From: Epiperipatus broadwayi
Taxonomy: Eukaryota; Onychophora; Udeonychophora; Euonychophora; Peripatidae
NCBI GenBank assembly: GCA_028023455.1
Contig: JAQFVV010012442.1
Coordinates: 310,001-374,000 of the forward strand
Length of the DNA stretch: 64,000 bases
Direction of reading: 5' to 3'
The notes beneath the pieces were generated by a model, which was not told the origin of the DNA, made no database searches, and saw nothing but the letters and a program-made list of their open reading frames with translations. Position numbers and translations under genes: made by a program. Positions within the stretch are counted from its first letter, which is position 1. Every line of letters starts with the position of its first letter. This document shows positions 28,703 through 42,286 of the stretch, piece after piece.

Positions 28703-28749
<47 letters not shown>
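28658..28749. repeat. two (AT)n arrays after F3 copy C
   Basis: Arrays at 28658-28699 and 28709-28749, preceded by (CT)n. The flanks are not clearly mirrored. Confidence 0.9.
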
Positions 28750-28750
<1 letters not shown>

Positions 28751-29369
28751 CTATTTTTTGTAGACATGTATATATTAATTTAGACCGAGTAATGCTATTT
28801 GAATCAGATTAATATAATTATAATGTAATGTCAATCATATTAATATAATTATAATGTAAATATATGGGTGTTGATATTAAATAAGAAGGGGCAAAATAAA
28901 TATACCCCAATCTAGCGAATGTTTACATATACTAATAAAAAACTAATAGAAAATAATAAAAGCAGCCAGCATGAATGAAATTTTTTTTATGTTATAACTA
29001 TATATAAGGGCAGTATAATAATGTGGTTCAGTAAGTAGCAAATTTTAAAACTTTGCAGAATTGGCAGGCAGTAAAGCAATAGTTTTAGTAAGGCAGGGCC
29101 ATAAAAGTGAGAGGAATATAGCCAATTAGCCATTATGTGAATTGAAATAAGAATTAATATAAAGATCAAAAGAGTAGCCAGTGTTAAAATAGAAATGAAA
29201 ATTAGATAATATAAGCAAAAATAATATTAATAAGTTGTATCTATAAAATATAAGTATAAAAAATTATAATTAATAGCAGTGATAAAATATAAGCAGTAAA
29301 GATAATTAATAGTTGAAAAAATAGTATACCAGTAACTGAATCATAGACAACAGATTAGAAGCAATCAAG
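28750..29369. other. AT-rich sequence, no gene seen
   Basis: It lies between F3 copy C and the Ty3/gypsy remnant. If that element had a 5' LTR it should be here, but I find no match with the sequence after its 3' end. Confidence 0.5.
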
Positions 29370-29439
29370 ACAAACTATACTGGCACCAGAAAACAGTCCC
29401 ATCACAAATGTCCAAGGCCATTGATAATATGGATGATGG

Positions 29440-30360
29440 GGTGATCCACCTCAGGAATATTGAGCTACTTATACAAAACAAAATAGAGACAGAAGATGGG
29501 AAGAAGAAGCCCAAAGGAAGGATGAAGAAAATAGAAAGTTTAACAGGGAAATCACCCAAGAGTTGGAGCAGGTGAAACAGGAACAGAAAGCCCTCCATCT
29601 TTAAATTGTGAATGATGATGACATCAGCAGAACAAAGATGAAGAGAAGTATAAACCGGAGCCATGAGACTTCCAATAGTGACCGACCACTCCATCAATTC
29701 CAAGATAGCATCAGGGATGTCAAGATCACTAATACCTGAAGAATGCTGATACCAGACCTAGGTATTCAAAGGCAGCTAGCTAAAGTGATCACTATTAGGA
29801 TCTTCCATGGAGAGATAGGAGAAAAACCCCACCCACACTTTGAACACCTGAAATTTTTTTTTCGATTGTATAAAACTATCTCCCATGATCAGACTGTCAA
29901 CACCAGCCATTATCTACAAAGTTACACAAAAGACTTTTAGGATATGCTGAAAGAAAAACTGAACAATTTAACAGTTTACAACAAAACTTTATTGTTGTAC
30001 TACTGAAGTGATGATCAATAGAGCACAATTTAAATACAATCTGTCAGGTGAAGTTTGGAGAAATCAAAGAAACTTGCATGCAGTTTTTTTATCTGCCAGA
30101 TGAACCAGTTCAGATCACTTATGACATTCACATTCTCAGATGCCCACTTCTTTATAACAATCCAAAAGAACATGTTACCTATCCAAAATCTTATGGCCAG
30201 CAGCAGAATCAAAAAGGCAGAAGAAAGTGGCAGATTTTTTGACAATGCTGAACTTCATCCCATGGAATGAAGAACAGCAAATAGCAATGACCATGCAATG
30301 GCAAGCTATCAGAAATCACAGCAGCTGACCAGGACAAAGTATGATAAAATAAGGAAACAT
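29440..30360 (+). pseudogene. Ty3/gypsy gag remnant
   Basis: Broken frames encode a charged coiled-coil-like N terminus (around 29490-29620, with RRWEEEAQRKDEENRKF), then a QRQLAKVI...HFEHL segment (29743-29940) and a degenerate capsid-like part (about 30040-30330). At least several stops and frame changes are present. It is assigned to gag by position upstream of the protease and by the coiled-coil/capsid character. Confidence 0.55.
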
Positions 30361-30469
30361 AGTGACCTAGAATAACCCTGTTAGCTTTATTTACTACACT
30401 TCTCCTCCAACAAAAGAAAGCTTGTTACGGTGTATGAACCTTATAATAATGGTTATCCAAGAAGCGGAT

Positions 30470-30830
30470 CCCACATGAAGAAATTCACAATAGTTCTGTG
30501 TTCAGCAGTAAATGTTGGATTGGCAGTTAGGGCTATTCCAGCTCTCATTGACACTGGCAGCCATGTTTTCTGCATCTCAAAGTGATGGTTGCTACAAATG
30601 TAAAATGGTGTGGATGCATACCCAGGTTAACATCCTGTCTCATCAAGATAAAACTGGCTGATGAAAAAAAACAAGACTGAAAGATACAATGTATGGTTAG
30701 AGATAATCTTCATGGAAATAACCATTGGGCACATGTTCCTAATAATTCACAGATTGGTTCATTATGTTGTAATTGGATCAGATTTTCTGACAGAGGAAAA
30801 CTGTATCATTGACTATGCCAAAATTTAATT
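30470..30830 (+). pseudogene. Ty3/gypsy aspartic protease remnant
   Basis: ALIDTGSHVFCIS is encoded from about 30541; the D-T-G-S active site is at 30550-30561. The segment ending near 30795 (VIGSDFL) fits the second conserved protease motif. Stops separate this from gag and RT. Confidence 0.7.
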
Positions 30831-31439
30831 AAGGTCCAACAAGAGAAGATCAGCTTTAATGAGGGTAATACATTATCTGAAATCCAATTTAGGTGTATGG
30901 AGGCTAGCATTGATGAAGATACTATTAAGAATAAGGTCAAACCACTAAACATCACATGATCACCATCTCTTATACTAGCACATAATTGTTATTAAACAAG
31001 GCAAAACTCTCAATACAGTAGTGCTACACTGGGTCAACCAGAGTAATCAATGGATTCCAGACGGCTTGTGCATAAAATCCCTATCTGTTGCCTACTCATA
31101 TAATGTCCTAAAATTTGGTGCAGTGCTCTCAGATATAAGACTACTCTTAACTGATGAAGGTCACAAGCCTCAAACTTGTCTGGGAATATTGGATGAGTAA
31201 GCAATAGATAGGAATATTATGCACAAACCTTCTCGCACCCATTGATTACTCTGGTTGGCACTACTTTATGGAGAGTTTTGCCTTGTTCAGTAAGAAAGTC
31301 ATAGTCGTTTCTACAAATTATTGAGGACCAGACTCAAGTGCTTCAACTATTGATGGAAAATCAGCAGATCTGGAGAAATTAAGGGTTACAAACACATAAT
31401 TTGTGTAAAGAAAGAAACCTACTTCCTGACCTCTACATA

Positions 31440-32160
31440 TTCTATTTCCTTCCAATATCAAGATGAAATTAATGCTGAAATCCAACACAAGATTGAGTTG
31501 TGGGTGATTTAGAAAGGATCACCATGTTATAATAATCCATTAGTGGATGTTAGGAAAAAATGCATAATAAGGTTGTGTTTAGATGCCAGAATGCTCAGTA
31601 GTATGACAATATGAGAGCGGGATATACTGCCACCTGTGCAGAAAGTTTTTATCAAATTAACCAAAAATATTTGTTCTACCTTGGATTTAACTTCCAGCTA
31701 TTGCCAGATGATACTACATACCCAAGACAGCAAATATATTGCCTTCCATTACAATTGACAAACTCATATATTTAAAAGAGTGCCTTTCAGATGAATAAAT
31801 AGTGGCACTGGACTAATGAGGTGTCTGGACCAAGTTATATCTGAAGATCTAAAAAAATTAGTCTGCTATATTGATGATATGGTAATTGCATCCCATGACT
31901 CTTAAGAACACATGGAACACCTGAAGCAATTCTTTTCTAAATGTGTCCAGACATACACTACCGTAAACCTGAAAAAAAGACATTTTGCCTTGAAAGAAAT
32001 TGTATTTTAGGGCATATAGTCAATGGACAAGAAATTTGCACCAATCCTGATAAGATAGAAGCAATCAAAAACTTTCTGAGACCTGTCAATAAAAAGCAGA
32101 TTAGATCAATTTAGGCCTCTGCAACTATTAACATAAGTTGTATTCAGGCCTTATGAAAGA
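31440..32160 (+). pseudogene. Ty3/gypsy reverse transcriptase remnant
   Basis: The palm motif LDLTSSYCQ is at about 31681-31708 and the polymerase box YIDD at 31867-31878, followed by MVIASHDS and a helix with HMEHLKQFF. Further down a block resembles the thumb/connection (KIEAIKNF). In-frame stops occur for instance just after the YIDD block. The catalytic aspartates are present but the protein cannot be made. Confidence 0.8.
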
Positions 32161-32259
32161 TACCTCCACACAGCTGTAGATACTTAAGCAACACCCTCAG
32201 TGGGAATAGAATGAACAACATGAACAAGATTTCAATAAAATCAAGGACAACTTCATCCA

Positions 32260-32720
32260 GACTGCGATGCTATGCTATCCTGATTTTATCCACCCATTCT
32301 ATTTGCAGTCTGACAGCAACAGGAAAGGCCTAGGTGTCATACTATTCAAGGTTAGTCAAGCAGGCCAACATCAGGTCTTGTTCTTCACCAACAGCACAAT
32401 AAGAATTGCAGAGAAAAACTATACCATCACTGAACAAGAGACTTTAGCTATCATTTGGGCATGTAGAAAATTCAAGTAAATATTGCTGGGCTTGAAAGTG
32501 ATTATAATTACAGACAACTGGTGCTTGGAATTTCTCAATACAAGTTATCTAAATAATGATTGCCTTATATCATGGAGCCTATCACTGCAGATAGTTCATT
32601 ACAAAATAATTTATTACCCAGGTCCTGAAAATGATGTGTTGAGTCATGTCTCTATAGAAGTTAAGCCCTGCAACCCTATGATAAAAGATCAACCATTAAA
32701 TATCATGACTAATGTGTAGA
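32260..32720 (+). pseudogene. Ty3/gypsy RNase H remnant
   Basis: Two open pieces (32267-32479 and 32483-32719) read as FYLQSDSNRKGLGVIL, then ITEQETLAIIWACRKF and IIITDNWCLEFL. These are the D, E and D positions of retroelement RNase H; the usual TDH is TDN here. A stop codon at 32477-32479 divides the pieces. Confidence 0.8.
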
Positions 32721-32889
32721 CCAGGATATTGAACAGAAACTAAAAAAATTGCAGTATTGGCAGGAAAATCAGCCACAATATAGAAACTTAATGCAGGAGG
32801 TCCAATGGCAAGGAAACCCTGTTCAGGAATGTACAATTAGCAGAGAAAAAAAATACAGATTACAGAATGGACTTTTGCTGCAATAAACT

Positions 32890-33850
32890 TAAAAGAAGAA
32901 TAGATTATGGGAAATTCTTGTACCACCTGTTCTAAGAAGCCCATTAATTAATTATATGCACATCTTTTTGGGGCATTATGGTCCTAGAAAGGCCAAAGAA
33001 GCCCTGAGATTGCAGTTTTATTGGCCACAAATGTACAGTAATATATTGCATACCTTCCAAAATTGTTATACTTGTGCAAAAAGAAAAACACCAAATAAAA
33101 TCTTCAGCAGTACTTCTGCCTCCATTATCCCAATGGGATGCAATATAATATTGGCAGTAGACCATTATGGGCCATTACCATTCTATCATAGATTCTGGTA
33201 CCTTCTGGTTACCTATGATGTATTCTCTAAATAGGCATGGGTCTACCCAGTCATTAAGGCAAATTCAAGAAAGTGCAATTAAGGCATTGCAACAAAAGCA
33301 ATTTGTAACCATTGGAAAGCCTGAAGTGATCCTTTCAGAGCATGACTCAACATTTACTTCATGAGAATGGTGAACCTGGATAAAAGACCAAGATTTCATG
33401 CATGTCATGACATCCATTAGGAACCCTCAATCAAATCTTTGTGAGAGAGTCATGTGCGAAATCAACCAACTGCTTCAGATGTACATCCACCATGACATCT
33501 GTGATTGGGTTACCCAAACTGCAGAATATTTCCTATACATTAATATGACTATTAATGAAGCTACCAGGCTAACATTGATACATCTTCATTTTGGTAAGCC
33601 AGAGCCCCATTAATTAAAATACCCCTGTTCAGGGAGAATCAGTAAGATTAACATTGAAGATCACTCATGTGCAGTTCATCATCATCTTGCAGCCCGAGCA
33701 AAAAAGAAGCAACTAAAGAAGGCAAGATTGCACCAATTCCTAATCGGGGATCATTTATGCTGCATAACAACTCTGAAGCCCAGTACCCAGAACCAAAGTT
33801 AAATATAAAAAAGTTTTTTCCCACTGCATCATAGGATGTATGTGATAAAA
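32890..33850 (+). pseudogene. Ty3/gypsy integrase remnant
   Basis: An HHCC zinc-binding module is encoded at about 32959-33085 (H-x4-H, then FYWPQM, then C-x2-C). The first catalytic Asp is in AVDHYGPLP (33160-33162). The second should be in the SD(R/H)G block, but here LSEHDSTFTS has Glu at that place. The third acidic residue is in CERVMCEINQLL (about 33440). A basic C-terminal part (AARAKKKQLKKARLH) follows near 33690. Several stops, including TAG at 33232, disrupt it. Confidence 0.8.
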
Positions 33851-34080
33851 CAAATGTGGCCCAAATCCATATTTACTGGAAAATAATGGAACACTAAAAG
33901 GACTATATAATGTCAGAAGCCAGAATCCCAATAACCCAAGATTGCAGTCACTAACCCTGAGAGGCTGCTATCACCCACCAGATCCTGGAATATGGCCAAA
34001 CAGATAAAGATGGCCAATTTAAATTCAATCAAAAAGCACCTGAAGGTGGGAGACCCTAATACTTTGAAATGTAATTGTGT

Positions 34081-34353
34081 AAGGAGTATAATGTATAAAC
34101 TGTAGTTACATAGTACATTTATAATCTTACATTTATATAAGATAAAATTTTGAGATATTTGCTACAAGGATATAATGCCATCAAACATATCTGGATATAT
34201 AAATAAATTTTGTTTTCTTCATATCAAATTGGCTCACTGCTTTATAATCTTGTCAATTTTTTTTTAATGGAAGTTTTTCAAAATACGAATGGTCACCTGT
34301 TGTAACACAGTTTTTTTAAAGATTATTTTGTTTATTTTATAAATAAGGAAAAA
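34081..34353. other. AT-rich stretch between the Ty3/gypsy remnant and F2 copy B
   Basis: It may hold the 3' LTR of the Ty3/gypsy element (from TGTAATTGTG near 34070 to GTTGTAACA near 34307), but I could find no matching 5' LTR. Confidence 0.3.
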
Positions 34354-35147
34354 TGAAACAGTAAGATTTGCTTTACAAATTTTCATTTCACCTTTTCTCA
34401 CTTCTTTCCTACCCTCTTACCCTAGTTTAACCCCAATTTATTGTAGTGGGTAGGAGCTGCTGCTTGAATGCAGAGAATATTGCCTAAATTAGATCACAAA
34501 TGTATTAATGCTTATGATAGATATAATTATAAAAGCCTAACATTAATCATTCATAAATTGTAAGTATTTGCATGTATACATATCCATTTTAAAAAGTAGG
34601 TCATATAAGTAAATTTACACACAGGCTGTTATAACATATTTTAAAACTTAAATAAAAATAATACTTTCGTTATTTAAAGGTAGTTTTGTTTAAACCAATT
34701 TATTTTCAAAATATTACATTCATAATATTTGTTTTCATTTAGTAAAATAATATTTAACTGTAAAGAGATTTAAACATTTAGAAGTTAAAAGTCAAATAAT
34801 TTTGTTGTTTTTAGATTTCTAAAAATCACACAGCAAATTTTATGTATAAAATAAATGAGGGTTGGGAAGAAAACAATTGGCTTAATTAATTAAATGTTGT
34901 AAAACTCATTAATTAGTGGTTTGAATACATTGAAATCAGATAAAGAACAGATGTCCACTCAGGTATTTTTTAAATTAAAATTTTATTAAAATAAAATTAA
35001 AGTTCTAATCCAAATATCTTAAAAGTAAAATTAATTACTAATTCCTGTCTTAAGATATTCAGATAAGATAAGTGCAGCTTTTAATTTTGCATCTATTTTT
35101 GGTTCTGGATTGATTGCTGCAGGGTAGTAAGCTGTCTTGATATATAT

Positions 35148-38100
35148 TGTACATATGTGAAACTTGACTTGTTTCCAAAAAGTGCTGAAGTCGATATTAG
35201 CTTAACTTTTTATTTTTAGTTTTTTTTAATTTAAAAAAAAAATAATGATAAAAATAGAAGTTAATTAGTTAATGGATAGTGTAGGATAATATTATGTAAT
35301 ATCATAATGATTATTGGGTATTTTATAGGATTAGGTGTAAATATTTCAATAGTAAAATGTAGTAATTAGTTTAATAAGAGATATATAATTAGTAAGTTTA
35401 CTTGAAGGAAATATCAGGGATAGTTGTGAATTGATAAATAATATTAAATGTTTTTTAAGTAGATTTTGTTTAATTCATTTAGTATTTAAATTATAATAAA
35501 CAGATATTTGAAATAAATAATATTAAATTAGTTTTAAAAATAATCTGTAAATTTTATTTAAAGCAGTGTAATAATGTTTAAAAAGGTGTAATTTATATTT
35601 GGCAATTAAATTATAAAGTAATATTCAGTGGTATTTTATTTTTGTAGTTTTAAAATAAGTTATAATTAGCTAGTAAAGTTCAAGCTAATTAGGTTATTCG
35701 TGTGTGGAAGTATGTATGCATGTAGGGAAAGACATGTGACTATAGTGATAAATAATAGTTTAATGGTAATATTGATTTAAAACAAATAAATGAATGACAT
35801 TTAAAACTAAATGTTTAAAAGTTTTGATAAATAAAGCTAGTGCTAATTCTTTTTTTTTTTTCATTTAAAGTTTATTTTAAAGTGTTACATAAAATAGTTA
35901 ATAATTAACTTGTTTAGAAACCACATGATTTTCAGATAATTAAATCAATTTATATCAGCAATCAATTTCAGCTGCTCTGTCAGAAGTCTGATATCAAACT
36001 TGATTGGTTTTAAAAAGGGGGTTGATGAGTGGGGGGAGTAATGATATTATTAGATATAAATAGGTGTTTAAGAATATTGGTGGGTGTTCTGAAGTGGCTA
36101 ATTATAAATTTGTGTTTAAAATAAAATAAAAAAGTTGTAAATTTTTTTTTTAAAGTTATTATTTTGTTAAAAAAATATGGTATGTTTAAATAAAATATTT
36201 TAAATTGACTACAATATGAAAAGTGGCTGAATTTACAGTAATATTTTCTGACTTTTAATCAAAATTTTGAAACCTTAGTAACAAAATATTTATAAGAATT
36301 TATATATATATATATGTGTCAATCTCCTTGCATAAAAATTTATTTAAAGCTGTCATTAAGTGTGAGTTTTATTCCTGAAACTTTATATTGACTTTAAAAT
36401 ATTGTCATGTGTTTAAATAATGCTTATTTCTAAAATAAATTTAGAAGAAAGAAATGTACTGCGCTAAACTCAGGAAGAATAAATTGTTTCTGCATAGTGT
36501 TATTATAATTTTATTGGTTTTGCCTAGTGTCCATCTGCAAGATATTGAATACAAGATATAGTTGTCTTATTCCAAAAACAGTTGGACAAAATATTATAGA
36601 ATTTCATTAATTAAGGATGAATTTTCAAATAATAATGTATCTTAAAAGTTTGTTGTTTACAAATTGACTTGAAATAAAAGTGATTTATTTTAGTTAATTG
36701 AAAAACAGATGAAAATATGAACTTTAAAAAATAAGTAAGTCCTGTCTTATGCAAAGCAATGGGAAGTGAAAGTTATTTGGAAATAAAAATTTCAAAATGC
36801 TATATGACAAATAGTTTAAAAGTTATTTATTTATAAAAAAAGAAGAAATAATTTTTTTTAAAAGAAAAACGGAATTAAAAATGAGAAAGCAATATTATTA
36901 TGAATATAAACCTAGGATGCTATAAAATATTACCAGCTGAAGATTGTTTTTTTTACTGCCGGCCTATCTTATTATTTTAATGTTTTAATATTTAGTATAT
37001 CTTTAAAGAAAGGAATTAATATGTCTTTGAAGAACTATTTAAAACATGTTTCATTTTTATTAACATCCATTCCCATGATTATGAATATTTTTATTAGAGC
37101 TTGAATATCACCAAATAAAGTTATTCTCAACAAATTATCTACTTATCTAGAATGGAAAGCCAGTATGGAGCTTAAACCATGAACTTGAGTTACTGTATTA
37201 TTATTATTTTTTATTATTATTGTCTGTATTTTATTGGTTTAAAAAAAAATAAGGAAACTAGAAAAATATTTATGCTATATAATTTGTTTTAAAATATGTA
37301 TAACATTATTAGCATAAATATAACAGGTAAACTAATGGAACAATTTTAATTTTTAATGGGTTATGGAATAAGTAGATTGATATTCTGCTATTCTCAGGTA
37401 GATTATAAGCTGTTATTTATATGTATTAAGCATATTACAAATTAAGTTTATTTGATAATTTCATTCATAGGGATTTAAATATCACAGTCTTATTTTACTA
37501 TGTGGGTGAAGTGTCACTCAGTTTTATTTTAAACCAGCCAAAGAAGTTTATCAGAGAGTTTCCATTCAGTTGTTTTATGAATGCTATATTAATAATAATT
37601 GCAGATATTTTTTTTTCTATGCATTGAGAATTAATATTCTCACATTTAACATGCAATCTTTTAAAAGTTCACACTAGTCACTATATTTAGTATTGGATAT
37701 TTTATTATGTGTGCATTGTGCCTTGCCTAGAATTTTATATGCATTTAATTTAAAAGTATTTCTTATAATAAGTCGTTTTGACACAGTTTTGCTTTGTTGG
37801 CTTTTGCATTAGATATACATGTTGTTATTTTAAATTTCTTGGGAATAACTTGGTTAATTCAGCTGGAGTATATATCTTGTCATTAGTTAGTATTTGTTAG
37901 TTTCATAGAATTAGGCTTAGTTAATAATTTTTAGTATGCTTTATGGAGTAGACAAGGACCTCCATCCTTATTGTATTGTATTTCCATGAATTGATAGTGC
38001 TTGTGCCCATAGTGGGTTATTGTATGTCTTATAGTTGTATTTTTCTAGTGATGATTATCACATTTATTAGCATTGGAATCCCATGAGAGAGGATCATGCT

Positions 38101-40600
38101 TTCCTGGTGCATTTTTTTCTGTTCCCAGATGTGCTGTAGACAAGTTCCAGACATCATGATTTCTGCCTCAAAGTTAGGTATATTTGAAAGGCATCACATT
38201 CTTTTCCAGCTCTAAGGAGCCTATATGTTCTTATATTTTTTCCTATCATTCATGATGACTTAATGCTAATTCCTCCACAGTAGGTGATATTACTTTTTTT
38301 TTTTAGATTGTGATGACTAGATATGCTTGTTTGAGGAACATTGTTCTTCAGGTAGTGATAGCTATTTTAAGGCTCATAGGTATATCAATGTTTGAATTAT
38401 GTTGCTATGACAGTTTTATCATATACAGACCAACCAGCATTAATCTATGTTTATTTTAAGTATGTTAAATTATGCATATGGTATAAGAAGCAATTCACCC
38501 ATACTAAATTTAATATGTCATCCAGATTTCCACTGCTGGATTTGTAAGTTTTTAGGTCTTTAATCTTAACACACACTCAGTGTAGTATTTTATGTGGACA
38601 AAAATTATTTTAAAAGTGTATAAATGACCTCTGATAAATGAGTGACCCATATATCTAAATTAATTTAAGGTTAGCTAAAAAAATTGCTTAATCATATCAC
38701 TAGCTATAATATAAGTGGTGTCAGTATAACTGATGATAATATTTTAAATAAATGCCAAAAATGATTATTCCAACTTAGCATTTGTTAAGCCCAGGATTAT
38801 AATGTTAAGCTTCTTATGTGTTATTCTGATTGTTAGATAACACTACCATATTGTTAATATGCTAATAATTATAATATAGAAATAGAATGGTTAATTATTA
38901 GACTCAGTTTATTTTAAATTTAAGTTTTAAAAGATTTGAAATCTGTGATTGTTTTAAAAGAGATTAGAATTTGGTATTAAACAGCCTTTGCTTGCTATTA
39001 TAGATATTCTTTATTTGGTAATTTGTTCATTAAAATAACCCATTTAAAAAAATCTAGGATAGGTATTCAGTTATTGAAACTAAAGAAATTGTTCATATTA
39101 TCTTTATTTTGTAAATAAAATTTTAAACAAAATCAAAATATTTTGTAAATAAAAGTTTCCAGTGCCATGTTAGCAATGTTTGTGGTAAAATTGATTGTAA
39201 ATATTTTCTTGTCATTATTTTAAATAATAAACCTTATTATTATTTTAAAAGTTTTGTTTCTGTTTGCTTTACTTTATATGAAAATGTTATTGTCTTGAGT
39301 TTCACAGTTCATAAAAATTTTCAATTAAGAAGTTCACAAACATATGATAAAGTTTATAAAATATATTTGTTACTGGTTTGAAGTATAAAACCATGCCAAT
39401 TTAAGTGATTCTCAGATTGAATCACAGTAACAGATAATCATATTATATCATATACTTAATTAAATACTAATATAATAATTGAATTTGAATTATCATTATA
39501 TCTTCTTAGACTAAAAATATGCAATATAAAAATGTAGACAATTAATGTCTCAGAAGAGTATTTATTATTGTTTTAAAAGCTGCCCATTATCAGACCTTGG
39601 CTTTACATTCTTTATCCTCATCTTATAGTTAAGAATTGTAATCCATCTACATTTGAGGTCTTTAGTAGGTTGTGTGTGAGTATGGGGGAAGGCATCAAAA
39701 GTACCCTTGCCCTTTTCTTTGCTCAGATAATATCTTGAGTAATAGGCAATTATTATTATTTTAAATTTAAATTGGTTCATTAAAATTATTATATTAATAT
39801 TTGATTTCCATGTTTGAACCATAAGGTAGTTATTTTTTGGTCAGGCAAGATATCACTTAATTGTTTAGTCATCTTAGCAATTCTTTAATAGGCAACTTAA
39901 CATAATCTTTATTTTGCACAAGAGTTTTAGTTTTTTAAAACACCTGAGATTGTTTGCTCTTGTTACCTTATTAGTTTTACAATTAATGTGATAGTCCTCC
40001 CAATCAAAGTATCATTCATTCTTACTCAGAGAGTGTGGTTTGATGGTAGGCTGAATTCAATAACTATTAGCTTTTTTTTTTTTAAATTTATCTTTGTATT
40101 GCTTATTGGTAAATCATTGACATGATATGATAGTTATAATTGTCTTAGTATTGGATTTGGTCTCTATCTATCTCTGGATCATCTTCTCTTTCTTTAAATT
40201 TATTGTAACCCCACTGAGACGAGTTGTCAAGAGTCTCTATCCACTTTCTTCTCTCTCTTCACTTCTCACTATTCACTCTCTTTCATCTTCTCTTTCTTTC
40301 TTTTTTCACCTCTTTATCTTTCTCTTCTACTACTACTCAACATCTCTCTTCCCTCATCTACTATGTCTCTCTTCATCTCTATCTCTCTCATAATCATCAT
40401 TATTTCTTTTCCCATTTCTCTTCCTTTTTCATCCTCATCATTTTTCTCTTTTCTCTTCTCTACTTCTTCTTCATCATCATTTCCTCTTCTTCATGACTCT
40501 CTCTTTTCTTATTCTATTTTTTTTCTTTCTCTTCCATCTATTTCATCTGTCTTTTTACCCCCCCCATTTTCTCTTCTCTCTCACCTATCTTTGAAAGGTT

Positions 40601-40603
<3 letters not shown>
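35148..40603 (+). mobile_element. F3 giant LTR-like unit, copy B
   Basis: 5.46 kb, the most complete copy: it starts TGTACATATG after ATATAT and ends AAAGGTTACA before a 78-bp AT array. The final 400 bp (40204-40603) themselves start TGTAACCCCACTGAG and are pyrimidine-rich. The promoter block (ATTGG 36003, G run, TATAAAT 36055-36061) is 0.9 kb from the start. Aligns with copies C and D. Confidence 0.65.
40226..40598 (+). repeat. pyrimidine-rich tract at the end of F3 copy B
   Basis: About 370 bp of mostly C and T with CTT, TCTC and CATC motifs. The equivalents are 28494-28657 in copy C and the purine tract 46836-47130 in inverted copy D. The long Ser/Phe-rich frames in it are by-products of this composition. 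Confidence 0.9.

Positions 40604-40681
<78 letters not shown>
40604..40681. repeat. (AT)n array, 78 bp, right border of F3 copy B
   Basis: It begins directly after GGTTACA. F2 sequence resumes after it with GTTAGGCTATGC. Confidence 0.95.
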
Positions 40682-40685
<4 letters not shown>

Positions 40686-42286
40686 GTTAGGCTATGCTTT
40701 TGCTATTATTCCATTCTGCTTTGGCTTATTCTTAGTCTGTGTCCAGCTTTAAATATATTGTGTTTTGATTATGCTTTATTAGTTGAACTCTGTTTTTGAT
40801 TTTTTGAATTATTTTGAGAAGTATATTTTTACTAAAGCTGAAGTTCACTGTATTTTAAATATATAAATTTATTACAAGAAGCTAAAACCAGCCCTATACC
40901 ATTAGAGAAATTCGTAAATTACCAACCTTTGCCTACTGTCAGCAGAATATCTGAGTAGACCAGCGAGAAGTCCTGCAGCATATGCCATCAGATATGTCTG
41001 TTCCCATTGAATATTGCCACCGCTGCTGAAAATGTGTCAAATTTGATCATGGACCAAGAAGCTGCCACCTCAAAATAAATGTTGTCTTAACTTCCATTAA
41101 AGTTTTGAGTTAAAGTAAACTGGAAAAGACAAAATGTGCATGGACTGTACAACTAGTATGAGGGAACCTCAATTAACTCAAGAGATCTTGTGTTGTATAT
41201 TTCCCTTTAATGCAAACTAAATTTAAATGTATTTTTATTATATAACTGCGTAATTCTATAAATATATTGTAATCTAACCTGTGGGCTTTTCTTTCTATCC
41301 TTGGGTTGATGTTTTTCTATTTTATATATTTGCTAATTGATTTTGTCTTTTATTATAATAGTATGCTTAGATAGTCATCAAATGAGTGTATTTTTCTTTC
41401 CCTTTTATTAGTGTCCCACCATACTATTGCAGATAAATTGTATAACTGATTCTTTAATAAATGTCTTTATAAAATCGCTCGTTTTAATGCTACTTCATTT
41501 TCCCTTTTATTAATCTTCTAAATAATCATGTTTTCAAGAAAATTATATTTCACATTTTTTTTTATACAACACGAGTATATGCATGAAATTAATAATATAT
41601 AATATAGAGAAATGCATGACTGTGTATAATCTTATGCATACCATTTAAATCATGCATTACCCTCCATTTTCTTATTTTAAAACAATTTATTTTTTGTAAT
41701 TATAACATAATTTGTGAACTCTAAAAGTTGAAGTCGAGAATGGGCAGACCGTCTTTTTTTATTTACGAATTGGTTCAGCCCCTTTATTTATTTAGTTTCT
41801 TCTTCTATATTTGTTTATGATTTATATCGTGTGTTACCAGTGTGGACACATGGGTTGTTGAGATCTGCTTTGATTCTCTAGGGATTTACAGCTCAGACCA
41901 TTCACATTTCCTTCTTGCAGTTTCCAGATAGTATATGTGCTAAAAAACTTTATCTGGGAATTTTATGACTAAGTCACCCAACCACTGAGTTCATTGTAAA
42001 ATGCTAGACTCAGACTGTTTGTGACCAAAACTTTTGATGGGGTCTATAGTGAGATGCCATCCCATCTGCTTTAAATTTATTATTAATTATTTGATTTTAA
42101 TTCACAAAACCATGTGGTTTTAACATATCACACTCCATCCTCTACTGGTACCACCATTCTCTTTTAATATTAAAGTTGATATTTTATATAATTTCCCACA
42201 TCTTAATCACTTCAATGCCTCTAAATCAGTGAGGTTTTGTCCACACCATTCTTGAATTCAATACAAGTTATTTTATCCCATAGTAA

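Larger units (their letters stand above)
29370..34080 (+). mobile_element. decayed Ty3/gypsy retrotransposon, no LTRs identified
   Basis: The domains stand in the order gag, protease, RT, RNase H, integrase, which is the Ty3/gypsy order. All are broken by stops and frameshifts. The region is noticeably richer in G and C than its surroundings, marking a foreign insert younger than, or different in origin from, the AT-rich units. A purine-rich GAAGGTGGGAGA near 34042 could be the polypurine tract, but a matching pair of LTRs was not found. Confidence 0.85.

Noticed and set aside
34070-34310. Possible 3' LTR of the Ty3/gypsy element (TGTAATTG...TTGTAACA)
   Set aside because: No matching 5' LTR was found, so the limits cannot be supported.
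40127-40752. Overlapping Ser/Phe-rich frames that look like signal peptides or membrane proteins
   Set aside because: They result from a pyrimidine-rich tract; the equivalent tracts in the other F3 copies do not preserve them.
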